Assembly: GCA_937966115.1 (NCBI GenBank)
Contig: CALCKX010000104.1
Coordinates: 1-56,965, forward strand
DNA from: an uncultured Chloracidobacterium sp.
Lineage (GTDB): Bacteria; Acidobacteriota; Blastocatellia; Chloracidobacteriales; Chloracidobacteriaceae
DNA length: 56,965 bases
Direction: 5' to 3'
Shown: positions 8,411-16,871 of the stretch, piece after piece
Layout of the letters: every line of letters starts with the position of its first letter
Position numbering within the stretch: the first letter of the stretch is position 1
Translations under genes and position numbers: made by a program
Notes under the pieces: model-generated
Databases searched by the model: none
The model's input: only the letters and a program-made list of their open reading frames with translations
What the model was told of the DNA's origin: nothing

Positions 8411-10018
8411 GTGCAGCCGATTCTGTCCACAGCGCACATGGCCGAGGTTGATCGCCTGACGAGCGAGCAGTACGGCCTTCCGGGCTTGCTGCTGATGGAA
8501 AATGCCGCGGTTGGGGCGGCGCTGGCCATCGAAGGCCATTTTGGCCCGGTTCAGCGACGGCGCATCCGCATCTTTTGCGGCAAAGGCAACAATGGCGGCG
8601 ATGGCGCGGCCGTGGCGCGGCAGCTCTGGATGCGCGGCGCGCAGGTTGAGGTCTTGCTTTTTGGAAAGCGGGAAACCGCTCGCGACGATGCGCGCGTCAA
8701 TTTCGACGTCGTCGCCCAGCTAGCGCAGGCGTCGTCGCGGATTCGCTTGGTCGAAGCGCAGAGCGAGACGGAGTTCGCTTCGGTGATTGCCAATAGCGGC
8801 TCGCGCTTCAATCTCCACGTTGACGCCTTGTTTGGGACGGGCCTGACGCGCGGGCTGGAGGGGATGTTCGTCAAGGTTGTCGAATACCTCAACGGGGCGC
8901 GTCAATACATCCCAGTGTGCGCGCTGGACCTGCCGTCGGGACTGGCGGCGGATTTGCCGCATCCGGTCGGCGTCCATGTCACGGCCGATCTGACCGTGAC
9001 CTTCACGGCGCCAAAGATCGCCAACGTGCTGCCGCCCGCCGGTCACCTCAATGGCGCGCTGCGCGTGGTGGATATCGGCTCGCCGCGGAGCTTGGTTCAG
9101 GCGACGCCGAACCACCGGGCGTCGCTGTTTCGCGTCACGAGCGAGGGCGTGGGCGCGTATTTGGAGCGCGCCCGCCGCCTGCCCGACGCGCACAAAGGTC
9201 ACGTCGGGCATGTTCTGCTCATTGCCGGCTCGCGTGGCAAAACCGGCGCGGCGGCGCTGGCGGGCGAGGGCGTTCTGCGGGCCGGCGCTGGCTTGTTGAC
9301 CATTGCTTGTCCGGCCAGCGCGCAGGCGTTGCTGGTGAGTCAGTGCCTGCCGGAAGCGATGACGCTCGGCCTGCCGGACGATGCGCAGGGGCAGCTTGCC
9401 GAGGAGGGCCTGCGCGCCGCCTTCGCGGCCGCCAACCAGCATACCGTCTGCGCCATGGGGCCGGGCCTGGGAACCGAGGCGGCGACCCGCCGCCTGGCGC
9501 AGTGGATTGTCAAGGAAGGGAAAGCGCCGACCGTCCTCGACGCCGACGCGCTCAATTGCTTGTCCCCCTGGCAGACCGGTCACGGAACGCCTGATCGCCC
9601 TCTCATCCTGACGCCGCATCCGGGCGAAATGGCGCGGCTGCTGGGCGTGTCCGTCAATGACATTCTGGTTGACCGACTGGGCGCGGCGCGGCGCTTGGCG
9701 ACGACCAGCCACTTGTATGTCGTTCTCAAAGGCTATTACACGCTCATCGCCACGCCCGAAGGCGACATTTACATCAATCCGACCGGCAACGCCGGAATGG
9801 CGACCGGCGGCAGCGGCGACGCGCTGACCGGCATCCTCGCCGGGTTGCTGGCGCAGACGCCCCACCTGCCGCTGGAAGCGACATTGGCAGCCGTGTATCT
9901 ACACGGTCAGGCCGGCGACCTGGCCAACGAGACGCTCGGCGAGCGGGCGCTGATCGCTTCCGACATCCTTCGCTTCTTGCCCCAGGCTTTCAAGACCTAC
10001 GCCCAATCCGCGCAATGA
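8411..10018 (+). CDS. nnr: Bifunctional NAD(P)HX epimerase / ADP-dependent NAD(P)HX dehydratase
   Basis: A 535-aa fusion enzyme that repairs hydrated NADH and NADPH. The N-terminal YjeF-type epimerase domain (about 1-215) has YGLPGLLLMENA and FCGKGNNGGDGAAVAR. The C-terminal ribokinase-like dehydratase domain (about 255-530) has GHVLLIAGSRGKTGAAALAG, VLDADALN, LTPHPGEMARLLG and ATGGSGDALTGILAG, the last being the nucleotide-binding motif. I prefer the GTG at 8411, with GAGG about 6 bases upstream. An alternative TTG at 8384 would overlap the DHH gene by 4 bp and give nine extra residues before the conserved start. Its length is normal for the fused form. Confidence 0.95.
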   Translation: MQPILSTAHMAEVDRLTSEQYGLPGLLLMENAAVGAALAIEGHFGPVQRRRIRIFCGKGNNGGDGAAVARQLWMRGAQVEVLLFGKRETARDDARVNFDVVAQLAQASSRIRLVEAQSETEFASVIANSGSRFNLHVDALFGTGLTRGLEGMFVKVVEYLNGARQYIPVCALDLPSGLAADLPHPVGVHVTADLTVTFTAPKIANVLPPAGHLNGALRVVDIGSPRSLVQATPNHRASLFRVTSEGVGAYLERARRLPDAHKGHVGHVLLIAGSRGKTGAAALAGEGVLRAGAGLLTIACPASAQALLVSQCLPEAMTLGLPDDAQGQLAEEGLRAAFAAANQHTVCAMGPGLGTEAATRRLAQWIVKEGKAPTVLDADALNCLSPWQTGHGTPDRPLILTPHPGEMARLLGVSVNDILVDRLGAARRLATTSHLYVVLKGYYTLIATPEGDIYINPTGNAGMATGGSGDALTGILAGLLAQTPHLPLEATLAAVYLHGQAGDLANETLGERALIASDILRFLPQAFKTYAQSAQ

Positions 10019-10302
10019 CCCCGCGCAATGACCTAGCGGAAGGCTCGTCGCTGATGAAACGCCCCGACTTAGGCATGAGTTTTGTCATTGTCGCTTGGCT
10101 CTGCGCCACTTGCGTCGCGGCCAATGCGCGGCGTCCGCGCAGGAAGCGCCCCGCGCGCAGCGGCGGCTCGGCGTCGGCAAGGCGGCAGCCGCCACCCCGG
10201 GCGAGCCTGAATCAACGCGAGCCTGAATCAACCGATGCGCCAAAGATGGTTGGCGTCCAATGCGACTTGAAACCTTCGAAGGAGCTAACCCCCTCATGCT
10301 GA
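10015..10302 (+). CDS. Doubtful small ORF of up to 95 aa
   Basis: An open frame whose ATG overlaps the nnr stop (ATGA) and which ends just inside the next gene. From an internal ATG (10054) the product would have a short hydrophobic stretch (FVIVAWLCATCVAA) followed by a very basic, Pro-rich tail. It contains a 16-bp tandem duplication (10201-10232). The composition looks more like a leader region than a folded protein. I list it because the overlap is of the translational-coupling type, but it may not be a gene. Confidence 0.22.
   Translation: MTPRNDLAEGSSLMKRPDLGMSFVIVAWLCATCVAANARRPRRKRPARSGGSASARRQPPPRASLNQREPESTDAPKMVGVQCDLKPSKELTPSC
10201..10232. repeat. Perfect 16-bp tandem duplication
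   Basis: The unit GCGAGCCTGAATCAAC occurs twice in direct succession (10201-10216 and 10217-10232) with no mismatch, in the leader between nnr and the TlpA-like gene. The perfect identity suggests a recent slippage event. Confidence 0.9.
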
Positions 10303-11540
10303 TATCATCCGTTGTCGCGTCCCGCTTGGCGCGCTTGTCCGCCGCTCGCTTGTATCGGCGTCGCGCCAGGAGCGCGATTGCGGCTTGGCTGTTCCTGATA
10401 TGCTCTGGCGCCGCCGGCGCCCAAGACGCCGCGCCGCCCAGTGACAATAGACAAGCCGTCGGGGAAGCCCTCGAGCTTCTGACCAAGGTGGCTGAAACGC
10501 ACAAGGGCCTGACGTCTTACCGGGCCACCGTGCAACTGACCTCATCGGCGTTCAGCGTTCCCAATGCGGAGGTTGTGGTCATTGTCAAGGACAAGGCGCG
10601 CCTGGCCGTCACGGTCAGAACCGCCGACGGCGAGTGGCGCGGGTTTTACAGCCCGGATGGCTTGTTTACCTATTCGACCAAGGACGCCAAGCGTTATGTG
10701 CAGCATCCCGCCCCGGATGGGCCAGCCCTGACGGTTGAAAAGCTCTACGGGCTGGCCGAGTTGCGCGGCCTGTATTTCGCGCTGGATGTCTGGTCGGGAT
10801 TGAATCCGGCCGAGATGTTGGCGGGCAGCCTGGCGGGCGCGGTTGTCGAGCGGGCGCCGGACAAGCCGACGACAACCATTGCCTTCAGCCTGCGCAACCC
10901 GGATGGGCGCATCGCTTTCACGATTGACCGCGAGCGCTGGCTTCAGGCAGTGCAAAGCGAGGTGTATCCAGAGCGTAGCGCGCCGGTCCGGTTTACGGAA
11001 GTCGTCACGTCGTTCGAGCTGACGGCCAGCGATACGGACGTCGCCTTCACGCCGCCGGCCGGCGCCGAGCGGCTTGAGATTCCCGCGCCGCCGGGCAATT
11101 ACGACCGAGCGCTCAAGCCGGGCGCAGCGCCCTTTGCCTTCAAGGCGCAGGACTTGGAGGGCAAGGAAGTCTCCCTCGACGATTACCGGGGGCGCGCGCT
11201 GTTGATTGATTTCTGGGCGACGTGGTGCGGGCCGTGCATCGCCGAAGTTCCTGCGCTCAGAGCCGTTTATGAGAAATACAAGGCGCAGGGCTTTGAGGTG
11301 TTGGGCGTTTCTCTGGATGACGAAGACACGCAGGCTGGCGTGCCCGCCTTTGTCAAGCGGAACAAAATGAATTGGCGGCACATTTGCGACGGCCAGGGCT
11401 GGGCAACGCCCATTGCCCGGCAGTACGGGGTCAGGTCAATCCCCTTTACGGTGCTGGTAGGGCGCGACGGCAAAATTGCGGCTGTCAACGTCCGCGGCGC
11501 GGCGTTGGATGCGGCGGTCAGGGAGGCGCTGGCGAAATAG
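10296..11540 (+). CDS. Secreted TlpA-like thiol-disulfide oxidoreductase with N-terminal lipoprotein-type domain
   Basis: A 414-aa exported protein. The signal peptide follows an Arg-rich n-region (RRRARSAIAAWLFLICSGAAGAQ, about residues 25-47). Residues about 60-270 resemble the LolA/DUF2092-like half-barrel fold (SYRATVQLTS, VKDKARLAVTV, YSPDGLFTYS). Residues about 280-414 are a thioredoxin-fold domain with the active site WATWCGPC, then VLGVSLDDE and the cis-Pro strand RSIPFTVLVGRDGKI. TlpA/ResA relatives reduce disulfides in periplasmic proteins or assist cytochrome c maturation; the substrate here is unknown. I chose the ATG at 10296, downstream of AAGGAG (10278-10283), though that spacing is somewhat long. 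It converges with coaD. Confidence 0.88.
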   Translation: MLISSVVASRLARLSAARLYRRRARSAIAAWLFLICSGAAGAQDAAPPSDNRQAVGEALELLTKVAETHKGLTSYRATVQLTSSAFSVPNAEVVVIVKDKARLAVTVRTADGEWRGFYSPDGLFTYSTKDAKRYVQHPAPDGPALTVEKLYGLAELRGLYFALDVWSGLNPAEMLAGSLAGAVVERAPDKPTTTIAFSLRNPDGRIAFTIDRERWLQAVQSEVYPERSAPVRFTEVVTSFELTASDTDVAFTPPAGAERLEIPAPPGNYDRALKPGAAPFAFKAQDLEGKEVSLDDYRGRALLIDFWATWCGPCIAEVPALRAVYEKYKAQGFEVLGVSLDDEDTQAGVPAFVKRNKMNWRHICDGQGWATPIARQYGVRSIPFTVLVGRDGKIAAVNVRGAALDAAVREALAK

Positions 11541-11763
11541 CTCATAAGTCGCTGCCAGCCGGGCGCTCGAAAGCGGGCTTTGCAAGCGCGGCTCCATTTG
11601 CCATCCGCGCCCGGCCCCTCATCGCGGGCGGCGCCAGCGCGCATTCGGCGGAGGGGAAGGGCGCTCGTTCCCGCGCGCCAATGGCTGGTCAGCTTTGGGA
11701 CGCGATGGCGTCCGCGCCGCCCCGCGAGCTTGCGGCGGAGAGGGCGACAATGGCGAAGGCGCT

Positions 11764-12282
11764 TCAGGCGCGCTCCGCGTCGGCGTTCTGGCGGTGGGCC
11801 TTGGCTTGCAGGCGCGCCTCGACAATCGGCGGCACGAACTGCCCAATTGAGCGCCCGAGGAAAAAAATCTCCTTGACCAGCCGCGAGCTGACGAAACTGT
11901 AGGCATCCGCCGACATCAGGAAGACCGTTTCAATGTCGGGTTGCATATGACGGTTCATCTGCGCCATTTGCAGCTCGTATTCATAATCCGATACGGCCCG
12001 CAAGCCGCGGACGATGCAGTTCGCTCGCTTGCGCTTAGCAAAGTCAACGAGCAGGCCATCAAAGCTATCCACTTCGATGCGCGTTCCAGCGGCTTCCGCC
12101 AGTGGCGCGGTGACTTCCCGGATCATCTCAATTCGTTCCGCCGCCGTGAACAGCGGGCTTTTCTGTTCATTGTTGAGAACGCCGATGGTGATGTGGTCAA
12201 AGAGCATGCAGCCTCGGCGGATGATGTCGAGGTGACCGTTGGTGATGGGGTCAAATGACCCTGGATATACAGCACGACACAC
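11764..12282 (-). CDS. coaD: Pantetheine-phosphate adenylyltransferase
   Basis: A 172-aa enzyme of coenzyme A synthesis: 4'-phosphopantetheine plus ATP gives dephospho-CoA. The nucleotidyltransferase motif YPGSFDPITNGH (residues 6-17, with the catalytic His), the middle VRGLRAVSDYEYE and the late VSSRLVKEI are all present. It starts at GTG 12282 with AAAGGA upstream. The length is normal, with a short charged tail. It follows the HD hydrolase gene (117 bp gap) on the minus strand and converges with the TlpA-like gene. Confidence 0.97.
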   Translation of the reverse strand: MCRAVYPGSFDPITNGHLDIIRRGCMLFDHITIGVLNNEQKSPLFTAAERIEMIREVTAPLAEAAGTRIEVDSFDGLLVDFAKRKRANCIVRGLRAVSDYEYELQMAQMNRHMQPDIETVFLMSADAYSFVSSRLVKEIFFLGRSIGQFVPPIVEARLQAKAHRQNADAERA

Positions 12283-12399
12283 GACGCGCAGTCCTTTCGG
12301 GAATGAAAGCTGGGGCGCTGAAGTCGCCCTATGATGAGAACTGGCAGGCCTCCAAGCCTATAGCGCCGCTTGATGGATGTCGAACGGAACCCTTGCCGG

Positions 12400-13698
12400 C
12401 TATGCCGGCGCGAGCCGCTGAATCGTCCGCTGCGCGACGGCCCGCGCTTCTTCCGGGAAGCAGAGCCGATGCAGCCGGTATGGGCGCAGCCCGGCGACAG
12501 CCGCGGAAACTTCTGAAATTTCGCGCAGACGCGGGCCCGTTCGCCCGTCTTCGACGACAATGCGGCGGTTGGGCGCATCCGGCGCGTAGGGACCAAAGTA
12601 GGGCACATCCTCGGCGTTATCTTCCAGCAGGTAACTTTCCGGGTTGAAGCCGCGGGCGGCGAGCGTGTCTGAAATCGCCTCCCGGAGGCTGGCGATTTGG
12701 TCGGGCGAGAGGTCGGACACGTCGAGCGACTTGAAGAGTCGCCGTGCCAGGAAGCGCCGCGCCAGATCGGAAAGCGTCGAATCAGGCTCGCGTTGCCACT
12801 GCTTGATGTAAAAGATCACGTCGGCGTCGTCGAGGCTCAGGTATTCGGGCGGCGTCAGCGGGCGGGCCGTCAGGAGCTTGTCCATGGCCGAATCGGGCAA
12901 GCGAAAAGACAGCGTTCCCGCCGCCGCCAGCGCGACGGCGCGCCGAAACATCGCCACCAGCATGTTCTCAGCGGCGCGCAGCGCATGGTGAAAATACACT
13001 CGCCGAAACATGTGGTAGCGGGCGAAGAGGTATTCCTCGACGGCGAGCGCGCCGCGCGCGCGCGTGATAAGGCAGCCGCTCGCGGGATCAACGGCGAGGG
13101 CGTTCAAAATCCAGGGCAGGTCATAGCGCCCATAGCTGACGCCCGTCATGAGGCTGTCGCGCAACAAATAGTCGAACCGGTCGCAGTCGAGCTGGGAAGA
13201 GACGAGCTGCGCGACAAAGCGCGGCTGAAACTGGCCCGTCATCAGCATCGCCAATTTTTCCGGCAAGGCCGGATCATGAGCGGCGAGAACGGCATGGGCG
13301 TCCGTTTCCGGCGCCCGCAGGATGCTGGCGGTCCAGTCCTCGTGACGCTGGCCGAGGACTTTCTCCATGACATGCGAAAATGGTCCGTGGCCGAGGTCGT
13401 GGAGCAGCGCCGCCGCCCGCGCCTGAAGGCGAGTTTCGGCGTCGAGCGCGACGCCGCTCCGCCGCAGAGCGTCGAGCGCGAGCGTCATGACATGCATCAC
13501 GCCCAGGCTATGCGCGAAGCGGCTGTGCTCCGCCCCTTGAAAGGCGACATAGGCCAGCCCAAGCTGGCGAATGCGCCGCAGACGCTGCATTTCCGGCGTG
13601 TCGATCAGGGCGATGAGCAAGCCATCCGCAGAGTCCCCGCGCTCGAGCATGATGATTCCGTGAACCGGATCGCTGTAGCGGCGCATCGGCAGGGCCAT
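12400..13698 (-). CDS. HD-domain phosphohydrolase (COG1078, dGTPase-related)
   Basis: A 432-aa protein. The N-terminus DPVHGIIMLERG is typical of COG1078 proteins, a group related to dNTP triphosphohydrolases. The HD metal site is seen as RFAHSLGVMHV, then LLHDLGHGPFSHVME (about residues 95-118), and later QLDCDRFDYLLRDSLMTGVSYG with the last Asp ligand. Relatives hydrolyse dNTPs or related nucleotides, but the substrate here is unproven. The start codon lies 33 bp past the stop of the flavin reductase gene, so the two are probably cotranscribed. Confidence 0.9.
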   Translation of the reverse strand: MALPMRRYSDPVHGIIMLERGDSADGLLIALIDTPEMQRLRRIRQLGLAYVAFQGAEHSRFAHSLGVMHVMTLALDALRRSGVALDAETRLQARAAALLHDLGHGPFSHVMEKVLGQRHEDWTASILRAPETDAHAVLAAHDPALPEKLAMLMTGQFQPRFVAQLVSSQLDCDRFDYLLRDSLMTGVSYGRYDLPWILNALAVDPASGCLITRARGALAVEEYLFARYHMFRRVYFHHALRAAENMLVAMFRRAVALAAAGTLSFRLPDSAMDKLLTARPLTPPEYLSLDDADVIFYIKQWQREPDSTLSDLARRFLARRLFKSLDVSDLSPDQIASLREAISDTLAARGFNPESYLLEDNAEDVPYFGPYAPDAPNRRIVVEDGRTGPRLREISEVSAAVAGLRPYRLHRLCFPEEARAVAQRTIQRLAPA

Positions 13699-13731
13699 GA
13701 CGACATTCTCTTTTGGCGCGCCCAGTCGCGC

Positions 13732-14226
13732 TCAATAGTCGAAGCCATTCTTCCGAATGCGAATCATCGGCTCGCCATCGGTCGTGACTCTGCCGGCGAC
13801 GACCTCCGCTAAAAACAGGATGTGGTCTCCGGCTGCCACTTCCTGGCGGAGAACGCAGTCCAGGTAGGCCAGCGCCTCCGGGATGACTGGGACGCCAGTC
13901 ATCGCTGGCTCGCGCGCGATGCCCTCGAAGGCCGGCTCGTCGAGCGAGAAGCCCTTGGCAAAGTGGGCGACCAGCGCGCCGTTTTGCTTGTGACAAATGT
14001 TGACGGCGAAAGCGCCGCTTTCCCGAATGCGCGTCAGGATCGGGCGGCCCTGCCGAACCGCCGCCATCACCATCGGCGGGTGAAAGCTGACCTGCTTGAT
14101 GAACGACGCCAGCATGCCGGTGGCTTTGTCGCCCGCGCCGGTCGTCAGGATGAAAATGCCGCTTGAAATGCGTCCAAGCGCCGCGCCAATGGCTTCAAGT
14201 TCTGGGCTTTGGCTTGCTTCGCTCAT
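13732..14226 (-). CDS. Flavin reductase-like, FMN-binding split-barrel protein
   Basis: A 164-aa protein of the flavin reductase family. GRISSGIFILTTGAGDKATGMLASFIKQVSFHPPMVMAAVRQG is the typical first half, giving the FMN-binding Ser/Thr loop, and FAVNICHKQN follows. The central DCVLRQEVAAGDHILFLAEVVAG is the conserved D-H-x-L-F/x-x-x-V strand. Such proteins reduce flavin with NAD(P)H or bind FMN as a cofactor for diiron and rubredoxin-type partners. The start ATG is preceded by TAGGAG. A small hairpin (14255-14271) lies in its leader. Confidence 0.9.
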   Translation of the reverse strand: MSEASQSPELEAIGAALGRISSGIFILTTGAGDKATGMLASFIKQVSFHPPMVMAAVRQGRPILTRIRESGAFAVNICHKQNGALVAHFAKGFSLDEPAFEGIAREPAMTGVPVIPEALAYLDCVLRQEVAAGDHILFLAEVVAGRVTTDGEPMIRIRKNGFDY

Positions 14227-14254
14227 CAGTTCGACTCCTAAGTTGCAGGATGCT

Positions 14255-14271
14255 ATCTCGCTGCGCGAGAT
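14255..14271. other. Short hairpin in the divergent leader region
   Basis: A perfect 7-bp stem (ATCTCGC/GCGAGAT) with a 3-base loop. On the plus strand it is followed by a T-rich stretch, so it resembles a terminator, but no plus-strand gene ends here. On the minus strand it lies in the 5' leader of the flavin reductase gene. Confidence 0.4.
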
Positions 14272-14447
14272 TTTCGTTGTCTTTGCGCGCCTAGATTCAG
14301 TACGCTAGGGGCACCTTTCGGTATGCTATCGTTTCCAAACGGCGTCCCCGACACAACCTGAAATTGCGTCCCGCTTGAAAGCGTCTCGACGACGCCAGGT
14401 CGGAAGGGATGCGATGATGAGTTTTTTGCGCGAGGTACGCAGTTGCC

Positions 14448-14822
14448 ATGAGCGAAACCACCGCCCTCCCCCCTGTGACTGAACGCGGCTTTACCAACTT
14501 GATGATCACCGGCTTCGTGTATCCGATGACGGCGCTGCCGGTGACGCCGCTGCTTGGCATTTACCGCTCCGGCAAGGAAACCTATCGGTTTCTTGAAAGC
14601 ACGCCCTTTGGCAGCAATGATTTCATCCGAATTGGCGTGACCGTCTTGGCGACGCCATTTGTCGCGCTCATCATGCTGTGGCCCTTCGGCATCATCGAAG
14701 GAACCGAGCTGATTTCTGACCAAGTGGCGCGGCTCGGCCTTGACAAGGCTGTGGAAAACGCGATTCAGGGCGTCGCCGACAGCATTTTTGGCACCATTGG
14801 CTCGCTCTTGCCAAAAGAGTAG
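14448..14822 (+). CDS. Small membrane protein, unknown
   Basis: A 124-aa protein. A polar N-terminus is followed by a hydrophobic stretch (LMITGFVYPMTALPVTPLLGIY, about 18-39). A soluble loop then leads to a second membrane segment (IGVTVLATPFVALIMLWPFGII, about 62-83), and an amphipathic C-terminus ends in GSLLPKE. I do not recognise a family. It stands alone on the plus strand, between divergent flavin reductase and convergent DAHP synthase; its stop and the aroG stop are 2 bp apart. The clean start, hydrophobic periodicity and absence of a better antisense frame support it as a real gene. Confidence 0.72.
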   Translation: MSETTALPPVTERGFTNLMITGFVYPMTALPVTPLLGIYRSGKETYRFLESTPFGSNDFIRIGVTVLATPFVALIMLWPFGIIEGTELISDQVARLGLDKAVENAIQGVADSIFGTIGSLLPKE

Positions 14823-14824
14823 GG

Positions 14825-15922
14825 CTACCTTGGCTCATCGCTGACGCCAGCGTGACTCGCGGGCGTCAGCGCTTGCCGGCGCAGGCGGGCGGCTTGCGCC
14901 AGCTCCGCCAGCAGCTTCTCTGTCTCTTCCCAGCCGATGCAGGCATCCGTGATGCTTTGCCCATGGACGAGCGGCTGCCCGGGAACGTGGGTCTGTTTGC
15001 CTTCGACCAGGTGGCTCTCCAGCATCGCGCCGATGATGGCGCGATTGCCCGCGGCGACTTGCGCCATCACGCTGCGGCAGACAATAGGCTGTTGCCGGTG
15101 GTCTTTCCCGGCGTTGGCGTGACTGCAATCAATCATGATGCGCGCCGGAAGCCCGGCGCTTTCCATCAGTTGCACCGCCTCGGCGACGTGGCGCGGGTCA
15201 TAGTTGGGCGTCCGGCCGCCGCGCAGGATGATATGGCAATCAGGGTTGCCGGCCGTGTGAAAGAGCGCTGAGCGTCCATCCTTGGTGTGCGAAAGGAAGG
15301 CATGCGGCTCGCGCGCCGAGCGGACAGCGTCCACGGCAATCTGGATGGTGCCGCCCGTCCCATTCTTGAAGCCCACCGGGCAGGATAATCCTGAGGCAAG
15401 CTCGCGGTGCGACTGGCTCTCGGCTGTCCGAGCGCCAATGGCGCCCCAACTGACCAGCTCCGCGGTGTATTGCGGCGAAATGAGGTCCACGAACTCGCTG
15501 CCGGCCGGAACTCCCATTTCCGCCAGCTCCACGAGCAGTTGCCGGGCCAGGCGCAGCCCCCGCCGGACGTTGAACGTCCCATCGAGGTCCGGATCGTTGA
15601 CGAGTCCCTTCCAGCCGACAGTTGTCCGGGGCTTCTCGAAGTACACCCGCATGGCAATGACAAGGTCGGCGGCGTATTCGCGGCACAATGGCTGCAAGCG
15701 CCGAGCATACTCAATGGCCGCCTGCGGATCATGGATCGAGCACGGGCCAACCACGACCAGCAGGCGATTATCCTCCTGCCGCAGGATCCGCTTGATAGCC
15801 TCGCGGGCGGCATGAATGGTCGCGGCGGCTTGGTCGGTGACGGGCAATTCTTCCCGAAGCTCGTTGGGCGTTGGAATTGGCTCGAATGAGCGGATGCGAA
15901 CGTCGTCAATCAAATGGCGCAT
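14825..15922 (-). CDS. aroG: 3-deoxy-7-phosphoheptulonate (DAHP) synthase, type I AroG-like
   Basis: A 365-aa enzyme condensing phosphoenolpyruvate and erythrose 4-phosphate, the first step of the shikimate pathway. Motifs: VVGPCSIHDPQAAIEYARRL (about 57-76), EKPRTTVGWKGLVNDPDLDG (about 95-114), GARTAESQSHRELASGLSCPVGFKNGT and the metal-site IMIDCSHANAGKDHRQQ (about 262-278). Together these define the AroF/G/H subtype, normally feedback-inhibited by aromatic amino acids; which one applies here cannot be read with confidence. It is on the minus strand 91 bp downstream of rsmI. Confidence 0.96.
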   Translation of the reverse strand: MRHLIDDVRIRSFEPIPTPNELREELPVTDQAAATIHAAREAIKRILRQEDNRLLVVVGPCSIHDPQAAIEYARRLQPLCREYAADLVIAMRVYFEKPRTTVGWKGLVNDPDLDGTFNVRRGLRLARQLLVELAEMGVPAGSEFVDLISPQYTAELVSWGAIGARTAESQSHRELASGLSCPVGFKNGTGGTIQIAVDAVRSAREPHAFLSHTKDGRSALFHTAGNPDCHIILRGGRTPNYDPRHVAEAVQLMESAGLPARIMIDCSHANAGKDHRQQPIVCRSVMAQVAAGNRAIIGAMLESHLVEGKQTHVPGQPLVHGQSITDACIGWEETEKLLAELAQAARLRRQALTPASHAGVSDEPR

Positions 15923-16013
15923 AACTGAAAAAGCCCCTTTTGCCGGAACGGATAGGGGGCAGGGAGTCGCGAGCGTGGCGCAGCGGCGGGGGGCTTAAAT
16001 CACCCAATAGCAG

Positions 16014-16871
16014 TTATTGCCCGCCCTTGACAACTGGCGCGTCGGATCGGCGCAGCCAGCGTTGGTAAACTTGACGGCGCGACAGCCCATAACGCTGCGC
16101 CGTCTGTCGGATGGCTTCCGTGGCGGAGAGGTCGTCATCGGCGATGCGGCGCGCGATTTCCGCCATCAGCGCCGGCTCATCGGGCGGGGGCGCGGTCTCC
16201 GGCGCTTTTCCGGCAATCAGCGCGACGATTTCGCCGCGCGGCGTTTCCGCTTCAAAATGCGCCGCGAGCGCGGAGAGCGCCCCGCGCTCATAAGTTTCAT
16301 GGAGCTTGGTCAGCTCGCGCGCCACTACTGCCGGACGGTCGCCCAAGATCGCGCAGGCGTCGCGCAGAAACGCTCGCAGCCGATGGGGCGCTTCATAAAA
16401 CGCGAGCGTCACCGGCTCGTCCGCCAGCGCCGCGAGCGCGGCGCGCCGAGCGCTTGATTTGACCGGAAGAAAGCCGACAAAGCGAAAGCCAGCGGCGGAC
16501 AAGCCGGAAGCGCTCAGGGCCGTGACGGCCGCGCAGGCGCCGGGCAGGGCGATGACAGGCAACCCCTCGGCAATGGCCGCCCGCGCCAGCGCGTCTCCAG
16601 GGTCGGAGATAAGCGGCGTGCCGGCGTCGCTGACGAGCGCCACCGCCGCGCCGGCTCGCATCCGCTCCACCAGCTCGCGCGTTCGGGCGCGCTCGTTATG
16701 CTCGTGGTAGCTGATCAGCGGCGTTGAAATCCCGTAATGCTGCAAAAGCTGACGCGTCCGGCGAGTGTCTTCGCAGGCGATGAGGCTCGCCTCGCGCAAC
16801 ACCCGCGCCGCCCGGTAGGTGAGGTCTTCGAGATTGCCGATGGGGGTGGGCACAATGTAGAGCGGCATCAT
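16014..16871 (-). CDS. rsmI: 16S rRNA (cytidine1402-2'-O)-methyltransferase
   Basis: A 285-aa SAM-dependent enzyme that 2'-O-methylates C1402 in the decoding centre. Family motifs appear in order: YIVPTPIGNLEDLTYRA at the N-terminus, CEDTRRTRQLL, YHEHNE, LVSDAGTPLISDPG and IALPGACA. The C-terminal helix-turn-helix-like end (SATEAIRQTAQRYGLSRRQVY) is also typical. The frame is open far upstream, but the conserved N-terminus begins at tandem ATGs at 16871/16868. The first overlaps the stop of the alpha/beta hydrolase in an ATGA, so translation is coupled. Confidence 0.96.
   Translation of the reverse strand: MMPLYIVPTPIGNLEDLTYRAARVLREASLIACEDTRRTRQLLQHYGISTPLISYHEHNERARTRELVERMRAGAAVALVSDAGTPLISDPGDALARAAIAEGLPVIALPGACAAVTALSASGLSAAGFRFVGFLPVKSSARRAALAALADEPVTLAFYEAPHRLRAFLRDACAILGDRPAVVARELTKLHETYERGALSALAAHFEAETPRGEIVALIAGKAPETAPPPDEPALMAEIARRIADDDLSATEAIRQTAQRYGLSRRQVYQRWLRRSDAPVVKGGQ

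Noticed and set aside
8720..9865. 381-aa minus-strand frame opposite nnr
   Set aside because: Same reason: antisense to a recognised bifunctional enzyme with intact motifs.
12697..13812. 371-aa plus-strand frame opposite the HD hydrolase
   Set aside because: Antisense shadow; no domain pattern.
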